Shown: positions 25,201-34,419, counted from the stretch's first letter. The stretch: DNA of 64,000 bases from Sphingomonas sp. CBMAI 2297 (GCF_029870595.1 NZ_JAPDIR010000003.1:186001-250000); one strand, 5' to 3'. Made by a program: numbers and translations. The notes: a model not told the origin generated them from the letters alone.

Positions 25201-27216
25201 ATGAACCTGATGCGGGCCACCTTGAAACCCCTGGCCGCGATGGTGGTGGCGTTCGCCCCGCCGGCGCTGGCGCAGACCGACGACCTGGCCGCGGCGCTCG
25301 CCCTGCCGGTCGCCAGCCAGATGGCCGGCGCACGCGACGTGCCGCGCTTCGCCTGGGTGGAGAACCGCGCCGGCGTGCGCAACCTGTGGGTGGCGGATGC
25401 GGGGCGGCAGGCCCGGCAGGTCACGCGCCATGCCGGGGACGACGGCATGATGCTCTACGATCCGGCGCTCAGCCCCGACGGCCGGCGCCTGGCATATGTG
25501 CGCGGCGGGGACGACGAGTTCCCCGACGGCAGGATCCCCAATACCGCCTCGGCCGCGTTCACGCCGGGGCAGCAGGTGTTCGTCGTTGAAGACGGTGGAG
25601 ATCCCACACCGATCGGAGACGGACACCTGCCCGTTTTCTCGCCCGACGGGCAGCGCATCGCCTTCACCCGGCGCGGCGAGCTGTGGCTGTGGCAGGCGGG
25701 CAAGGCGGCGCGGATCGCCGCGGTTCCGGGCGAGGTCAGCGACCTGAAATGGACGCCCGACGGCAAGCGGCTGCTCTTCGTCGACAATCGCAACGATCAC
25801 GCCTTCGTCGCGCTGCTCGACGCGGATGGCGGCCGGCTGACCTATATGGAGCCGGCGCTCGGCTATTCGGTGGAGCCGGCGCTTTCGCCCGGCGGGGACC
25901 AGGTCGCCTATATCCAGTATCTCGATCCACCCGCCGGCGCGGCGCGGGACGGCGGCCCCTATTGGTCGATCCGGGTGGCCGACGCCGCGACGGGCAGGGC
26001 CCGCACGGTCTGGACCGCCCCCCAGGGCATGGGCGGCCGCTATTACGGCACGCGCCAGCACAATCTCTGGTGGAGCAAGGGCGGCCGGCTGCTCTTCCCT
26101 TGGGAGCGAAGCGGCTTCCTGCACGTCTATGCGATCGACGCGGCCAAGGGCGGCGAGCCCCAGGCGCTGACCGCCGGCGGGTTCGAGGTCGAGACCTTCG
26201 TGCTCGGCGTCGACGACATGGTCACCTTCGCCGCCAATGCCGACGAGGCCGATCGGCGGCATTTCTGGCAGGTGCCGGCAAGCGGCGGGGCGGCGAAGCG
26301 CGTGACCGACGGCAAGGGCAGCGAGAGCCTGCCCGTCTTCGCGGGCGGGCTGCTGGCGGGGATCGCCGCCGATGCGCGCCATCCGGCCCATCCGGTGCTG
26401 GCGAAGGGCCTGGCGCCGCTGGGCGACACGGCGGAGCTGAAGGGCGCGGTGGCGCCCGAGGCGGTGACCTACCGCGCCGAGGACGGCGTTACCGTGCATG
26501 CCCAACTGTTCCGCGGCCAGGGCAAGGGCCCGCGCCCGGCTCTGGTCTTCGTCCATGGCGGGCCGCGGCGCCAGATGCTGCTCGGCTTCCACCATGCCCA
26601 ATATTATTCGAACGCCTATGTGATGAACCAGGCGCTGGCAGCGCGGGGCTATACGGTGCTCTCGGTCAATTATCGCAGCGGCACCGGCTATGGACAGGCG
26701 TTCCGCGATGCGCCGGGGATCGCCCGCGACGGCGCCTCCGAATATCGCGACGTGCTCGCCGGCGGGCGCTGGCTCGCGGCGCAGAAGGACGTGGCGGCCG
26801 ACCGGATCGGCATCTGGGGCGGCAGCTGGGGCGGCTATCTGACCGCGCTGGCGCTGGCGCGGAACAGCGACCTGTTCAAGGCGGGCGCGGACTTCCACGG
26901 CGTCCACACCATGCTGCGCAACGTCGAGAACAACCTGTCCCCCGAGCAACAGGCGGCCGCGCGGCAGAAACAGTGGGACAGCTCGCCGATGGGCGCGATC
27001 GGCACCTGGCGCTCGCCGGTGCTGCTCGTGCACGGCGATGACGACCGGAATGTCGATTTCGGCCAGTCGCTGCTGCTCGCCCGCGAACTGGCGGCACGGC
27101 GCATCCCGCACGAGGTGCTGGTGTTCCCCAATGAGCGCCATGAATTCTTCCGCTATGCGGACTGGCTCACTGCCTATCGCCGCACCATTTCCTTCTTCGA
27201 CGGGCATCTGAAATGA
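25201..27216 (+). CDS. S9-family prolyl oligopeptidase with beta-propeller
   Basis: Exported serine peptidase of 671 residues. An N-terminal signal (MVVAFAPPALAQ) precedes a WD40-like propeller with repeated SPDG/TPDG-type motifs (ALSPDGRRLAYV, VFSPDGQRIAFT, KWTPDGKRLLFV). The C-terminal alpha/beta-hydrolase has the nucleophile S542 in GGSWGGY, an Asp near 613-615 (HGDDDRNV) and H647 (NERHEFFRY). I chose the ATG at 25201 because it gives a normal signal peptide; an in-frame ATG at 25150 would add 17 residues and also lacks a good ribosome binding site. The downstream amidohydrolase overlaps it by 4 bases, so both probably degrade peptides outside the inner membrane. Confidence 0.9.
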   Translation: MNLMRATLKPLAAMVVAFAPPALAQTDDLAAALALPVASQMAGARDVPRFAWVENRAGVRNLWVADAGRQARQVTRHAGDDGMMLYDPALSPDGRRLAYVRGGDDEFPDGRIPNTASAAFTPGQQVFVVEDGGDPTPIGDGHLPVFSPDGQRIAFTRRGELWLWQAGKAARIAAVPGEVSDLKWTPDGKRLLFVDNRNDHAFVALLDADGGRLTYMEPALGYSVEPALSPGGDQVAYIQYLDPPAGAARDGGPYWSIRVADAATGRARTVWTAPQGMGGRYYGTRQHNLWWSKGGRLLFPWERSGFLHVYAIDAAKGGEPQALTAGGFEVETFVLGVDDMVTFAANADEADRRHFWQVPASGGAAKRVTDGKGSESLPVFAGGLLAGIAADARHPAHPVLAKGLAPLGDTAELKGAVAPEAVTYRAEDGVTVHAQLFRGQGKGPRPALVFVHGGPRRQMLLGFHHAQYYSNAYVMNQALAARGYTVLSVNYRSGTGYGQAFRDAPGIARDGASEYRDVLAGGRWLAAQKDVAADRIGIWGGSWGGYLTALALARNSDLFKAGADFHGVHTMLRNVENNLSPEQQAAARQKQWDSSPMGAIGTWRSPVLLVHGDDDRNVDFGQSLLLARELAARRIPHEVLVFPNERHEFFRYADWLTAYRRTISFFDGHLK

Positions 27217-28484
27217 GGTGGCTGATGGCGGCGGCGGCACTGGCCGGGGCGAACGGGGCGCAGGCGCAGGAACGCGCGACGCTGATCCATGGCGCGCGCG
27301 TGTTCGAGGGCACCGGCAAGCCGGCGAAGATCGCCGACGTGCTGATCGAAGGCGGCAAGGTCAGCCGGGTGGGCAAGAAGCTGCGCGTGCCCGAGGGGAC
27401 GCAAGTGATCGACGCGACCGGGCTCACGCTGATCCCCGGCCTGCACGACCTGCACATTCACACGCGGCGCGAGGCGTTCACCGAAGCGGCGTCGCTCCAC
27501 CGCTTCTATCTGCCTTATCTGCGCGCCGGCGTGACCAGCGTGAACGAATTCTCGGTCTCTACGGAGATGATGCCCGGCATCCGCGCGCTCCAGGCGGACA
27601 CCCCGCACCTCACCCTCGCGGTGCGGCTCGGCGTGCCCGACGGGCACGGCACCGAGAGCCAGTTCACCAACGCGATCACGCTCCAGGTCACCACCCCGGC
27701 CGAGGCGCACGCCGCCATGGCCAAGGCGCTGCCCTACAAGCCCGACATGGTGAAGGTGTTCAACGACGGCTGGCGCTACGGCGACCCCAACCGCCCCGAC
27801 CGTCCGAGCATGGACGAGCCGACCCTCGCCGCGATCGTCGCCGATGCGCACAAGGCGGGGATCAAGGTGATGACGCACACGGTGACGCTGGAGGGCGCCA
27901 AGATCGCCGCGCGCGCCGGGGTGGACTCGGTGGCGCACGGCGTGGGCGACGCGCTGGTCGACGACGAGCTGATCGGCCTGATGCGGAAGCACCACATGGC
28001 CTATGTCGCCACGCTGGCGACCTATGAGCCGCTCGAGACGCGCATGCTGGCCCCCGAGGAGCTGGCGATGCTCACCCCCGAGCAGCGCGAGCGTGAGACC
28101 GCGCGGCTGGCCAAGGGCGAGGCGATCGCGCCCTATGACAGCAAGCGCTGGCAGATCATGCGCGAGAATATCCGCCGGCTGAAGGCGGCCGGGATCCGCA
28201 TCGGCGTGGGCACGGACACGGGCATCGAGGGCGTCTATCCCGGCTTCGGCGCGCTGCGCGAGATGCGCATCCTGAACGAGCTGGGCTTCACTCCGGCCGA
28301 GGCGATCGAGGCCGGCTCGCGGGTGAGCGCCGACATCATGGGGCGCCGGAAGACCGAGGGCACGATCCGCAAGGGCATGCGCGCCGACCTGGTGCTGACC
28401 GGCGGGGCACCGGACCTGACCTTTCGCGACCTCTACTCGGTCAAGCGGGTATGGGTAGCGGGGCGCGAAGTCTCGCTCGACTGA
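27213..28484 (+). CDS. Exported metal-dependent amidohydrolase (dipeptidase-like)
   Basis: Amidohydrolase-superfamily protein of 423 residues, imidazolonepropionase/prolidase-like branch. The metal motif H81-I-H83 (HDLHIHT) starts the barrel, MTHTVTLEG and SVAHGVGD carry further histidines, and the last Asp is in GVGTDTG. A signal peptide (MAAAALAGANGAQAQ) indicates periplasmic location. Relatives with this layout in Caulobacter and sphingomonads hydrolyse dipeptides with Arg, Lys or hydrophobic C-termini, or Xaa-Pro, so the substrate is uncertain. The start overlaps the S9 peptidase stop (ATGA), which argues for joint peptide degradation. Confidence 0.88.
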   Translation: MRWLMAAAALAGANGAQAQERATLIHGARVFEGTGKPAKIADVLIEGGKVSRVGKKLRVPEGTQVIDATGLTLIPGLHDLHIHTRREAFTEAASLHRFYLPYLRAGVTSVNEFSVSTEMMPGIRALQADTPHLTLAVRLGVPDGHGTESQFTNAITLQVTTPAEAHAAMAKALPYKPDMVKVFNDGWRYGDPNRPDRPSMDEPTLAAIVADAHKAGIKVMTHTVTLEGAKIAARAGVDSVAHGVGDALVDDELIGLMRKHHMAYVATLATYEPLETRMLAPEELAMLTPEQRERETARLAKGEAIAPYDSKRWQIMRENIRRLKAAGIRIGVGTDTGIEGVYPGFGALREMRILNELGFTPAEAIEAGSRVSADIMGRRKTEGTIRKGMRADLVLTGGAPDLTFRDLYSVKRVWVAGREVSLD

Positions 28485-28486
28485 CT

Positions 28487-28605
28487 CCCCTCCCTGAAAG
28501 GGAGGGGTGGGGGTGGGTGGAGGCTCGGCGATACCGAAACCGATCGCCTGACTGCTCCGTATAGCGTGCAAAAATCCACCCCAGCCCCTCCCTTTCAGGG
28601 AGGGG
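28487..28605. repeat. Pair of inverted CCCCTCCCT hairpins
   Basis: Two hairpins with identical 9-bp arms, CCCCTCCCT/AGGGAGGGG, lie at 28487-28507 and 28585-28605 with 3-nt loops (GAA and TTC), in inverted orientation around a short unique spacer. They sit between the converging amidohydrolase and symporter genes and probably terminate both, or mark an intergenic repeat unit of this genome. Confidence 0.6.
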
Positions 28606-28612
28606 AACTGCC

Positions 28613-29854
28613 CTAGGCCCGGTCCGCCGCGCGATAGACTTCCTCGTCCAGCTCGCCTTCCCAGCGCGCCACCAGGGTCGCCACGGTGAGGTTGGCCGAG
28701 GCGCTCGGCACCGTCCGCGTCATGTCGAGCAACCGGTCGAAGGGCAGTACGAATCCGACCACCAGGGCAGTCTGTTCCGGCGAGACGCCCACCGCGCTCA
28801 GCACCGCCGCGAGCATGAACAGCGAGGCCGATGGCACCGGCGCCGTGCCGAACGCGGCGAGCGCGCCGGTGAACAGCACCGTCGCATAGACGGTCGGCGT
28901 CAGGTGCACGCCAAACGCCTGGAGCGCGAACATCGAGAGCAGGCCGACATACATCGCCGTGCCGTCCTTGCCGATGCTCGCGCCGAGCGGCAGCACGGTG
29001 GAGAAGACCGAGCGGCCGATGCCCAGATTCTGCTCGGAGACACGCATCGCCACCGGCAGCGTCGCGCCGCTCGAGGCCGTGGAAAAGGCCACCGCCAGCG
29101 CGTCGACGATGCCGCGGAAGAAGGGCAGCAGCGGCAACCGCGCGACGAAGCGCAGGAGCAGGCTGTGCACCACCAGCATCTGGATCAGCGAGCCCAGCAC
29201 CACCGCCAGCGCCAGCCAGCCGACATGGACGAACACCGCCGCGCCGTTCGCCGCGACGGCATTGGCGATCAGCGCGAACACGCCGAAGGGCGTCGCCTCC
29301 ATCACCAGGCCGACGACGCGCAGCAGCACCGCCGAAGTCGATTGCAGCAGGTTGGCGAAGGGCTTGCCCGCCTCCCCCGCCACCACGGTGCCGCAGCCGA
29401 TCAGGATCGAGGTGAAGATCAGCGCCAGCATGTCGCCCTTGGCCAGCGCATCGAAGATGTTGGTCGGGATGATGTTGATCAGCTGCTCATAGGGCGTGAC
29501 CGGCTTGCCGAGCACATGCGCCTCGGCCGTGCCGAGCGGCGCGCCGATGCCGGGCTGGACGATCGCCGCGACCAGCATGCCGACCGAGACGGCGATGAAG
29601 GTGGTCAGCGCGAACATGCCGACCGTGCGCCCGCCGAGACTCCCGAGCCGCTTGGGATCGGCGAGCGTGGTGATGCCCGAGGCGATGGTGACCAGCACGA
29701 TCGGCGCGACGAGCATGCGGATCGCGCGGACGAACAGGTCGCCGACGAACTGCACCCAGGGCGCGCCCTGCGGCACCAGCAGCGCGAAGACGACGCCGAG
29801 GACGAGGAAGGCGAGCACGCGCTTCCACAGGGCGATGCCGAACCACCAGCCCAT
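28613..29854 (-). CDS. Dicarboxylate/amino acid:cation symporter (DAACS family)
   Basis: Inner-membrane symporter of 413 residues with eight or so hydrophobic helices and two re-entrant loops. The family signature SSGATLPVAMRV (HP1 region), ASIGKDGTAMY (NMDGT-like) and FDRLLDMTRTVPSASAN (HP2/TM8) are clear. Relatives import glutamate, aspartate or C4-dicarboxylates with Na+ or H+. The ATG at 29854 makes a TGATG overlap with the D-aminoacylase stop, and I prefer it over a GTG at 29863. As last gene of the LysR-dgcN-dgcA-D-aminoacylase operon it is a good candidate for uptake of D- or L-glutamate. Confidence 0.9.
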   Translation of the reverse strand: MGWWFGIALWKRVLAFLVLGVVFALLVPQGAPWVQFVGDLFVRAIRMLVAPIVLVTIASGITTLADPKRLGSLGGRTVGMFALTTFIAVSVGMLVAAIVQPGIGAPLGTAEAHVLGKPVTPYEQLINIIPTNIFDALAKGDMLALIFTSILIGCGTVVAGEAGKPFANLLQSTSAVLLRVVGLVMEATPFGVFALIANAVAANGAAVFVHVGWLALAVVLGSLIQMLVVHSLLLRFVARLPLLPFFRGIVDALAVAFSTASSGATLPVAMRVSEQNLGIGRSVFSTVLPLGASIGKDGTAMYVGLLSMFALQAFGVHLTPTVYATVLFTGALAAFGTAPVPSASLFMLAAVLSAVGVSPEQTALVVGFVLPFDRLLDMTRTVPSASANLTVATLVARWEGELDEEVYRAADRA

Positions 29855-31416
29855 CAGTTGCACGTCCCGGAGGTGGGCTTGTGCGCCAGCGCGCGGCCGG
29901 CGGCCTTGCCGGTCATCGCCCCCTTGTCGACCGCGAGCACGCCGTTGACCAGCACGGTCCGCACCCCCGCCGCCAGCAGCGCCGGCTGCTCATAGGTGGC
30001 GCGCGAGGCATAGCTGCGCGGATCGAACACCACGATGTCGGCGAAGGCGCCGGCGCGCAGATGGCCGCGGCCCTCCAGCCCGAACGTATCGGCGGTCAGC
30101 GCCGAACTTCGCTCGATGAACTGGCGCAGGGTGATCACATGGTCGGTCTTGACGTATTTGTCGTACTTGCGGGCGAAGGAGCCATAGACGCGCGGATGGC
30201 CGCCCGAGGCATCGGACCCGGTCATCACCCAGGGCTGGCGCATGAAGGCGGCGATGTCCGCCTCGCTCTGGTTGAACGAGACGGTGCCGGGATCGCCGAT
30301 GCGGATCACGGCGATCGCGGCGTCCACCGGCGACAGGTTCATCTCCTTCGCGACCGCATCGAGATAGCGGTTCCGGTACTTGCCCTCGACGATCAACAGC
30401 TTGCCCGCCCCGCCGCGCTTGCGGAGATTCTCGATCATGCCGGCGTGCATCTTCTCGGCCAGCGCGGGATCGTCGAAGCGCTTGAGCAGCGCCGGGCGAC
30501 CTCCGTCCTGCGCCCAGAGCGGGACGAGCGAGGCGACCAGGCTGGTGCCCGACGCCGACCAGGGATATTGGTTGGCGGTGACCTTCTCGCCGCGGGCCCG
30601 GGCCGCGTCGATCTTGGCGATGATCGCGGGCGCCTGGCCCTGCACGTCGACGCCCAGCGCCTTGATGTGGCTGATATGCGCGGGCAGCCTGCCCTCGCGC
30701 CCGATGCGGATCGCCTCGTCGATCGCGGCGGCCAGGCCCACCGTATAGCTGCTCTCGTCGCGGATATGGCTGTCATAGCTCCCACCGCGCTTGCCCGCTT
30801 CCTTGGCGAGCTCGATCACTTCCTCGGTCTTGGCGAAGCTCTGGGGCGCGTAGAACAGGCCCGTGGAAAGGCCGAGCGCGCCCTGGCACATCGCGCCGGC
30901 GACCAGGCCCTTCATCCGCTCCAGCTCGGCGGGGGTGGGATCGCGGGCATCCTCGCCCACCACCATCTCGCGCACCGCGCCGAAGCCGACCCAGGCGGCA
31001 TAGTTGATGCCCACCGGCCGGGTCGCAGCGCTGCCGAGGACCTTGGCCAGATCCGGGCTGCCGCCGCCGTCATTGCCGATGAACGCGGTGGTGACGCCCT
31101 GCATCAGAAAGGCCGGGATCAGGCGCTTCTTCGGATCCGCCGATGCGAGATCGTCGCCCATATGGGTGTGCGGATCGATGAAGCCGGGGGCGACGATCAT
31201 CCCCTTCGCTTCGATCACGCGCGCGGCGAGCACATTCGCATGCGCGCCGACCGCAAGGATGCGATCGCCCTTGACCGCGACATCGCCGACAAAGGGCGCA
31301 TCGGAGCCGGTATAGATCGTGCCGCCGCGGATCAGCAGATCGACCTTCTTCGGCGGAAGCGGCGCGGCGGCGCCCAGTGAGAGAGCGGCAGTCCCCAGCA
31401 GCAGCGCGATCTTCAT
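29854..31416 (-). CDS. N-acyl-D-amino-acid deacylase (D-aminoacylase)
   Basis: Zinc amidohydrolase of 520 residues that frees D-amino acids from N-acyl forms. The HxH motif is in APGFIDPHTHMGDDL, a Cys in AGAMCQGALGLS matches the metal-binding cysteine of D-aminoacylases, and SYDSHIRDES, PAHISHIKALG and MTGSDASGG hold the other ligands. An N-terminal signal (IALLLGTAALSLGAAAP) suggests export. The ATG at 31416 overlaps the dgcA stop (ATGA). Downstream is a glutamate-type symporter. Together with dgcN and dgcA this fits conversion of N-acetyl-D-glutamate and similar compounds. Confidence 0.92.
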   Translation of the reverse strand: MKIALLLGTAALSLGAAAPLPPKKVDLLIRGGTIYTGSDAPFVGDVAVKGDRILAVGAHANVLAARVIEAKGMIVAPGFIDPHTHMGDDLASADPKKRLIPAFLMQGVTTAFIGNDGGGSPDLAKVLGSAATRPVGINYAAWVGFGAVREMVVGEDARDPTPAELERMKGLVAGAMCQGALGLSTGLFYAPQSFAKTEEVIELAKEAGKRGGSYDSHIRDESSYTVGLAAAIDEAIRIGREGRLPAHISHIKALGVDVQGQAPAIIAKIDAARARGEKVTANQYPWSASGTSLVASLVPLWAQDGGRPALLKRFDDPALAEKMHAGMIENLRKRGGAGKLLIVEGKYRNRYLDAVAKEMNLSPVDAAIAVIRIGDPGTVSFNQSEADIAAFMRQPWVMTGSDASGGHPRVYGSFARKYDKYVKTDHVITLRQFIERSSALTADTFGLEGRGHLRAGAFADIVVFDPRSYASRATYEQPALLAAGVRTVLVNGVLAVDKGAMTGKAAGRALAHKPTSGTCN

Positions 31417-32402
31417 GGCGTTCCCCAAAATCCCGGAAGTGGCGGATAGAGCGTCCCGCCGCGGTCCTCGACCCCACCGGGGCGATCCTTGGCGAGCCAG
31501 ATCGGACCGTCAAGATCGACGAAATCCGACATGCGGGCGAGGTGCAGCGCCGCCGCGACCGACAAGGAGGAGCTGACCATGCAACCGGTCATCAGGCCGA
31601 GGCCGCGCGCGCGGGCGGCTTCGGCCAGGCGCAGCCCCTCGGTCAGGCCGCCGGCCTTGTCGAGCTTCACGTTCACCACCTGGTAGCGGCGCGCGACCTG
31701 GTCGAGATCCTCGCGGGTATGGAGCGACTCGTCGGCGGCGATCGGCACGAGCGGACGAAAGGTCTCGAGGCACGCATCGATCGCGGCCGCCACGGGCTGT
31801 TCGAGCAGATCGACCTTCAGTTCGGCGAGCACCGGCTGCATCGCCTCGACCAGCCGGGCGTCCCAGCTCTCGTTGGGATCGACGATCAGCCGGGCGTCGG
31901 GCGCGGCGGCGCGGACGGCGCGGATCTGCGCATCGGGCAGGCGGCCATCAACCTTCACCTTGAGCAGCGGCGCCTGCGCGAGGCGCCGCGCGGCGCAGCC
32001 CATCATCATCGGCGTGTCGATCACGATGGTGCGCGCGCTGGCGACCGGCTCGGGCTCCGGCGCGCCGAGCAGCGCGGCAACGCTCCTCCCGGCTCCGCGC
32101 GCCTCCAGGTCCCACAGCGCGCAGTCAACCGCGTTGCGGGCTGCGCCGGCGGGAAGGAGCGCCAGCAGCTCCTCGCGCCCCGCGCCCGCCTCGATCGCCG
32201 GGCGGACGCCCTCGATCGCCGCGAGCGCATTCTCGACGCTCTCGCCATGGCGGGCATGGGGCACGCCCTCGCCCTTGCCTTCCAGCGCCCCGGCGCGGAT
32301 CGAGACCGTGACCATATCGGCCTCGGTCCTCACTCCGCGCGCGATGCGGAAGGGCCTGGTCAGCGCGAAGCGGTCGTGGCGGGCCGTGAGGGTTCGGTGC
32401 AT
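31413..32402 (-). CDS. dgcA: N-acetyl-D-glutamate racemase / dipeptide epimerase (enolase superfamily)
   Basis: Enolase-superfamily epimerase of 329 residues. The two catalytic lysines are in LKVKVDG and VNVKLDKAGG; metal ligands are in IVDPNESW, LLEQPVA and IAADESL. The N-terminus RTLTARHDRFALTRPFRIARG is typical of the DgcA / L-Ala-D/L-Glu epimerase group. Because it directly follows dgcN, I assign it to the DgcN-DgcA route in which D-glutamate is acetylated and then racemised to N-acetyl-L-glutamate. The ATG at 32402 lies 43 bases inside the end of dgcN; the conserved start supports this long overlap. A muropeptide dipeptide epimerase is the alternative. Confidence 0.87.
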   Translation of the reverse strand: MHRTLTARHDRFALTRPFRIARGVRTEADMVTVSIRAGALEGKGEGVPHARHGESVENALAAIEGVRPAIEAGAGREELLALLPAGAARNAVDCALWDLEARGAGRSVAALLGAPEPEPVASARTIVIDTPMMMGCAARRLAQAPLLKVKVDGRLPDAQIRAVRAAAPDARLIVDPNESWDARLVEAMQPVLAELKVDLLEQPVAAAIDACLETFRPLVPIAADESLHTREDLDQVARRYQVVNVKLDKAGGLTEGLRLAEAARARGLGLMTGCMVSSSLSVAAALHLARMSDFVDLDGPIWLAKDRPGGVEDRGGTLYPPLPGFWGTP

Positions 32403-33394
32403 AGCAACTCGTCGATGATCGCCTCGACCCCGAAGGCGATTGGATCGGTACAGGGCAGGCCGAGATCCGCCTCGATCTGCCGGCAAAGCGCGCGCGCCGC
32501 GTCCGCTTCCATGCGGGAAGTGTTGAGGCACACGCCGACCGCGCGCACGTCCGGGCTGGTCAGGCGCGCGACCTGGAGATTGGCCTCCAGGCATTCCCGC
32601 AGGCCCGGCAGCGCCCGGCCCGGCAAGCCGCGCATATGGCCGCGGCTGGGATCGTGGCAGAGCACGATCGCCTCGGGCTGGGCGCCGTGGAGCAGGCCGG
32701 TCGAGACGCCGGCGAAGCTCGGATGGAAGAGCGAGCCCTGGCCCTCGATCAGGTCCCAGCCGCCATCGGTGCGCTCGGGCGCCAGCATCTCGATGCCGCC
32801 CGAGATGAAATCGGCGACGACCGCGTCGATCGGCACGCCGGCCCCGGCGATCAGGATGCCGGTCTGGCCCGTGGCCCGGAAATCGGCCTTCTCGCCGCGC
32901 GCCTTGAGCGCATCGGCGAGCGCGATCGTGGTGTACATCTTGCCCACCGAACAATCGGTGCCGACCGTCAACAGGCGGCGGCCGGCCCTGGCATATCCGG
33001 TGCCGACCCGCATGTCCGCCGGGGGATCGCGCACGTCGAAGAGCTGCAGGCCCTTCTCCCTGGCGAGCGCGGCCAGCTCGGGCACGTCGCGCAGCCGCTG
33101 GTGGAGGCCGGCGGCGATGTTCATCCCCGCCTCCAGCGCCGCCATCGCGTCGCGCACCAGGTCGCCGCCCATGACGCCGCCCGAATTGGCGATGCCGAGG
33201 ACGAGCGTCTTCGCGCCCGCCGCCGCGCCTTCCGCGATGGTCATGCGCGGCAGGCCGAGCGTGAGCGGACTGTCGTCGTGGCGGAACTCGCCCACGCAAT
33301 CGCCGCGCCGGAATTCGGCCAGGCCGCGCGAGGTCTTGATGCCCACGAAATCGGTGCTGTGACCGAGGTAGAGGAGGTAAGGTGCCGGTATCAT
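32360..33394 (-). CDS. dgcN: D-glutamate N-acetyltransferase DgcN (DUF1611 family)
   Basis: Protein of 344 residues from the DUF1611 family, whose DgcN members are reported to acetylate D-glutamate. A Rossmann-like N-terminal domain (LVLGIANSGG) is followed by a P-loop domain with GTDCSVGKMYT (about residues 145-155), ISGGIEML and the LIEGQGSLFHPSFAG motif that marks the family. It is first after the LysR gene, 71 bp away, and ends inside dgcA. No signal peptide, so cytoplasmic. The assignment rests on family and gene order; the biochemical role is taken from published DgcN/DgcA work as I remember it. Confidence 0.87.
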   Translation of the reverse strand: MIPAPYLLYLGHSTDFVGIKTSRGLAEFRRGDCVGEFRHDDSPLTLGLPRMTIAEGAAAGAKTLVLGIANSGGVMGGDLVRDAMAALEAGMNIAAGLHQRLRDVPELAALAREKGLQLFDVRDPPADMRVGTGYARAGRRLLTVGTDCSVGKMYTTIALADALKARGEKADFRATGQTGILIAGAGVPIDAVVADFISGGIEMLAPERTDGGWDLIEGQGSLFHPSFAGVSTGLLHGAQPEAIVLCHDPSRGHMRGLPGRALPGLRECLEANLQVARLTSPDVRAVGVCLNTSRMEADAARALCRQIEADLGLPCTDPIAFGVEAIIDELLCTEPSRPATTASR

Positions 33395-33465
33395 TGGGTG
33401 ATAACGCTATCCCGCCGGCATCGGGCGCCGCGCATAGCGAATGCGCGCCTCGGCATAGCCAGCCG

Positions 33466-34350
33466 TTATGGCGTATCGATCACCTTGGCGAGCGCCTTGA
33501 GGAAATCGGTGGCGAGCGCGGTGGGCGGCCGGTTGAGCAGGAACATCGCGTGCACGTCGAAGGTGAGTTGCGGCTTGAGCGGCCGCATCGCGAGGCCGGG
33601 GACGAGCGAGGCCTGGGCGGTGAAACTGTCCACCACCGTCATCCCCACGCCCTGCGCGACCAGCGCGGTGGCGATGTAGAAGGTACGGGCCGAGATCACT
33701 TCGTCGAGATCGAGCTCGAGCCGCGCGCATTCCTGGCTGAACAGCTGGCCGATCGGGCCGCTATTGGCGAGGCTGATGAACGGGCGGCCGCGCAGCCGCT
33801 CCAGCTCGATGCGCGGCGGCGCGTCGGGCATGTCCTCCTCGCGATAGAGCACCACCAGCTCGCCCTCGCCCAGCCAGCGATGGCCGATCGGCGCGGCATG
33901 GGGCACTTCATAGGCGATCGCGACATCGGTCTCGCGCTCGTAGAGCTTGCGGAGCAGATCGTCGTGATGAACGGTCTGGAGATCGAAGCGGACGCCCTCA
34001 TGCCCCCGCATGAAGCGCGCGACGGCGGTGGGCAGCGCGTTGAGGGCAAGCGACGGCAGCGCCGAGACGCGCAGCATGCCGCCGGCCCCGCGCTTGAGGT
34101 TCCGCCCCGCCTCGCGCAGCGCATAGACGCGGTCCTGGATCTCCGAGACTTCGGTGAACAGGGTGTGCGCGTCCTCGGTGGGGACGAGGCGGCCATTGGT
34201 GCGGTGGAAAAGCTGGAAGCCGAGCAGGCTCTCGGCATGGCGCAGCATCTTGGAAACCGAGGGCTGCGACACGTTGAGCGCGCGCGCGGCCCCGCTGACC
34301 GAGCCGTTCACATAGACGGCGTGGAAGATTTCGATGTGCCGCAGGTTCAT
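33466..34350 (-). CDS. LysR-family regulator, probable D-glutamate operon activator (DgcR-like)
   Basis: Transcription factor of 294 residues with an N-terminal winged helix-turn-helix (HAVYVNGSVSGAARALNVSQ, PSVSKMLRHAESLLG) and a periplasmic-binding-protein-like sensor domain. It stands directly upstream of dgcN on the same strand with a 71-bp gap, so it may be cotranscribed or control the following genes. In other proteobacteria a LysR protein called DgcR controls dgcN/dgcA, and the arrangement here fits. The inducer, presumably D-glutamate, is inference. Confidence 0.88.
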   Translation of the reverse strand: MNLRHIEIFHAVYVNGSVSGAARALNVSQPSVSKMLRHAESLLGFQLFHRTNGRLVPTEDAHTLFTEVSEIQDRVYALREAGRNLKRGAGGMLRVSALPSLALNALPTAVARFMRGHEGVRFDLQTVHHDDLLRKLYERETDVAIAYEVPHAAPIGHRWLGEGELVVLYREEDMPDAPPRIELERLRGRPFISLANSGPIGQLFSQECARLELDLDEVISARTFYIATALVAQGVGMTVVDSFTAQASLVPGLAMRPLKPQLTFDVHAMFLLNRPPTALATDFLKALAKVIDTP

Positions 34351-34419
34351 CCGGCCAGCCTATCGAACTGGGCGAAAAGGGAAAGGCCCCGGTTCGGTGT
34401 GATTGTCCCGCCCATCTTG

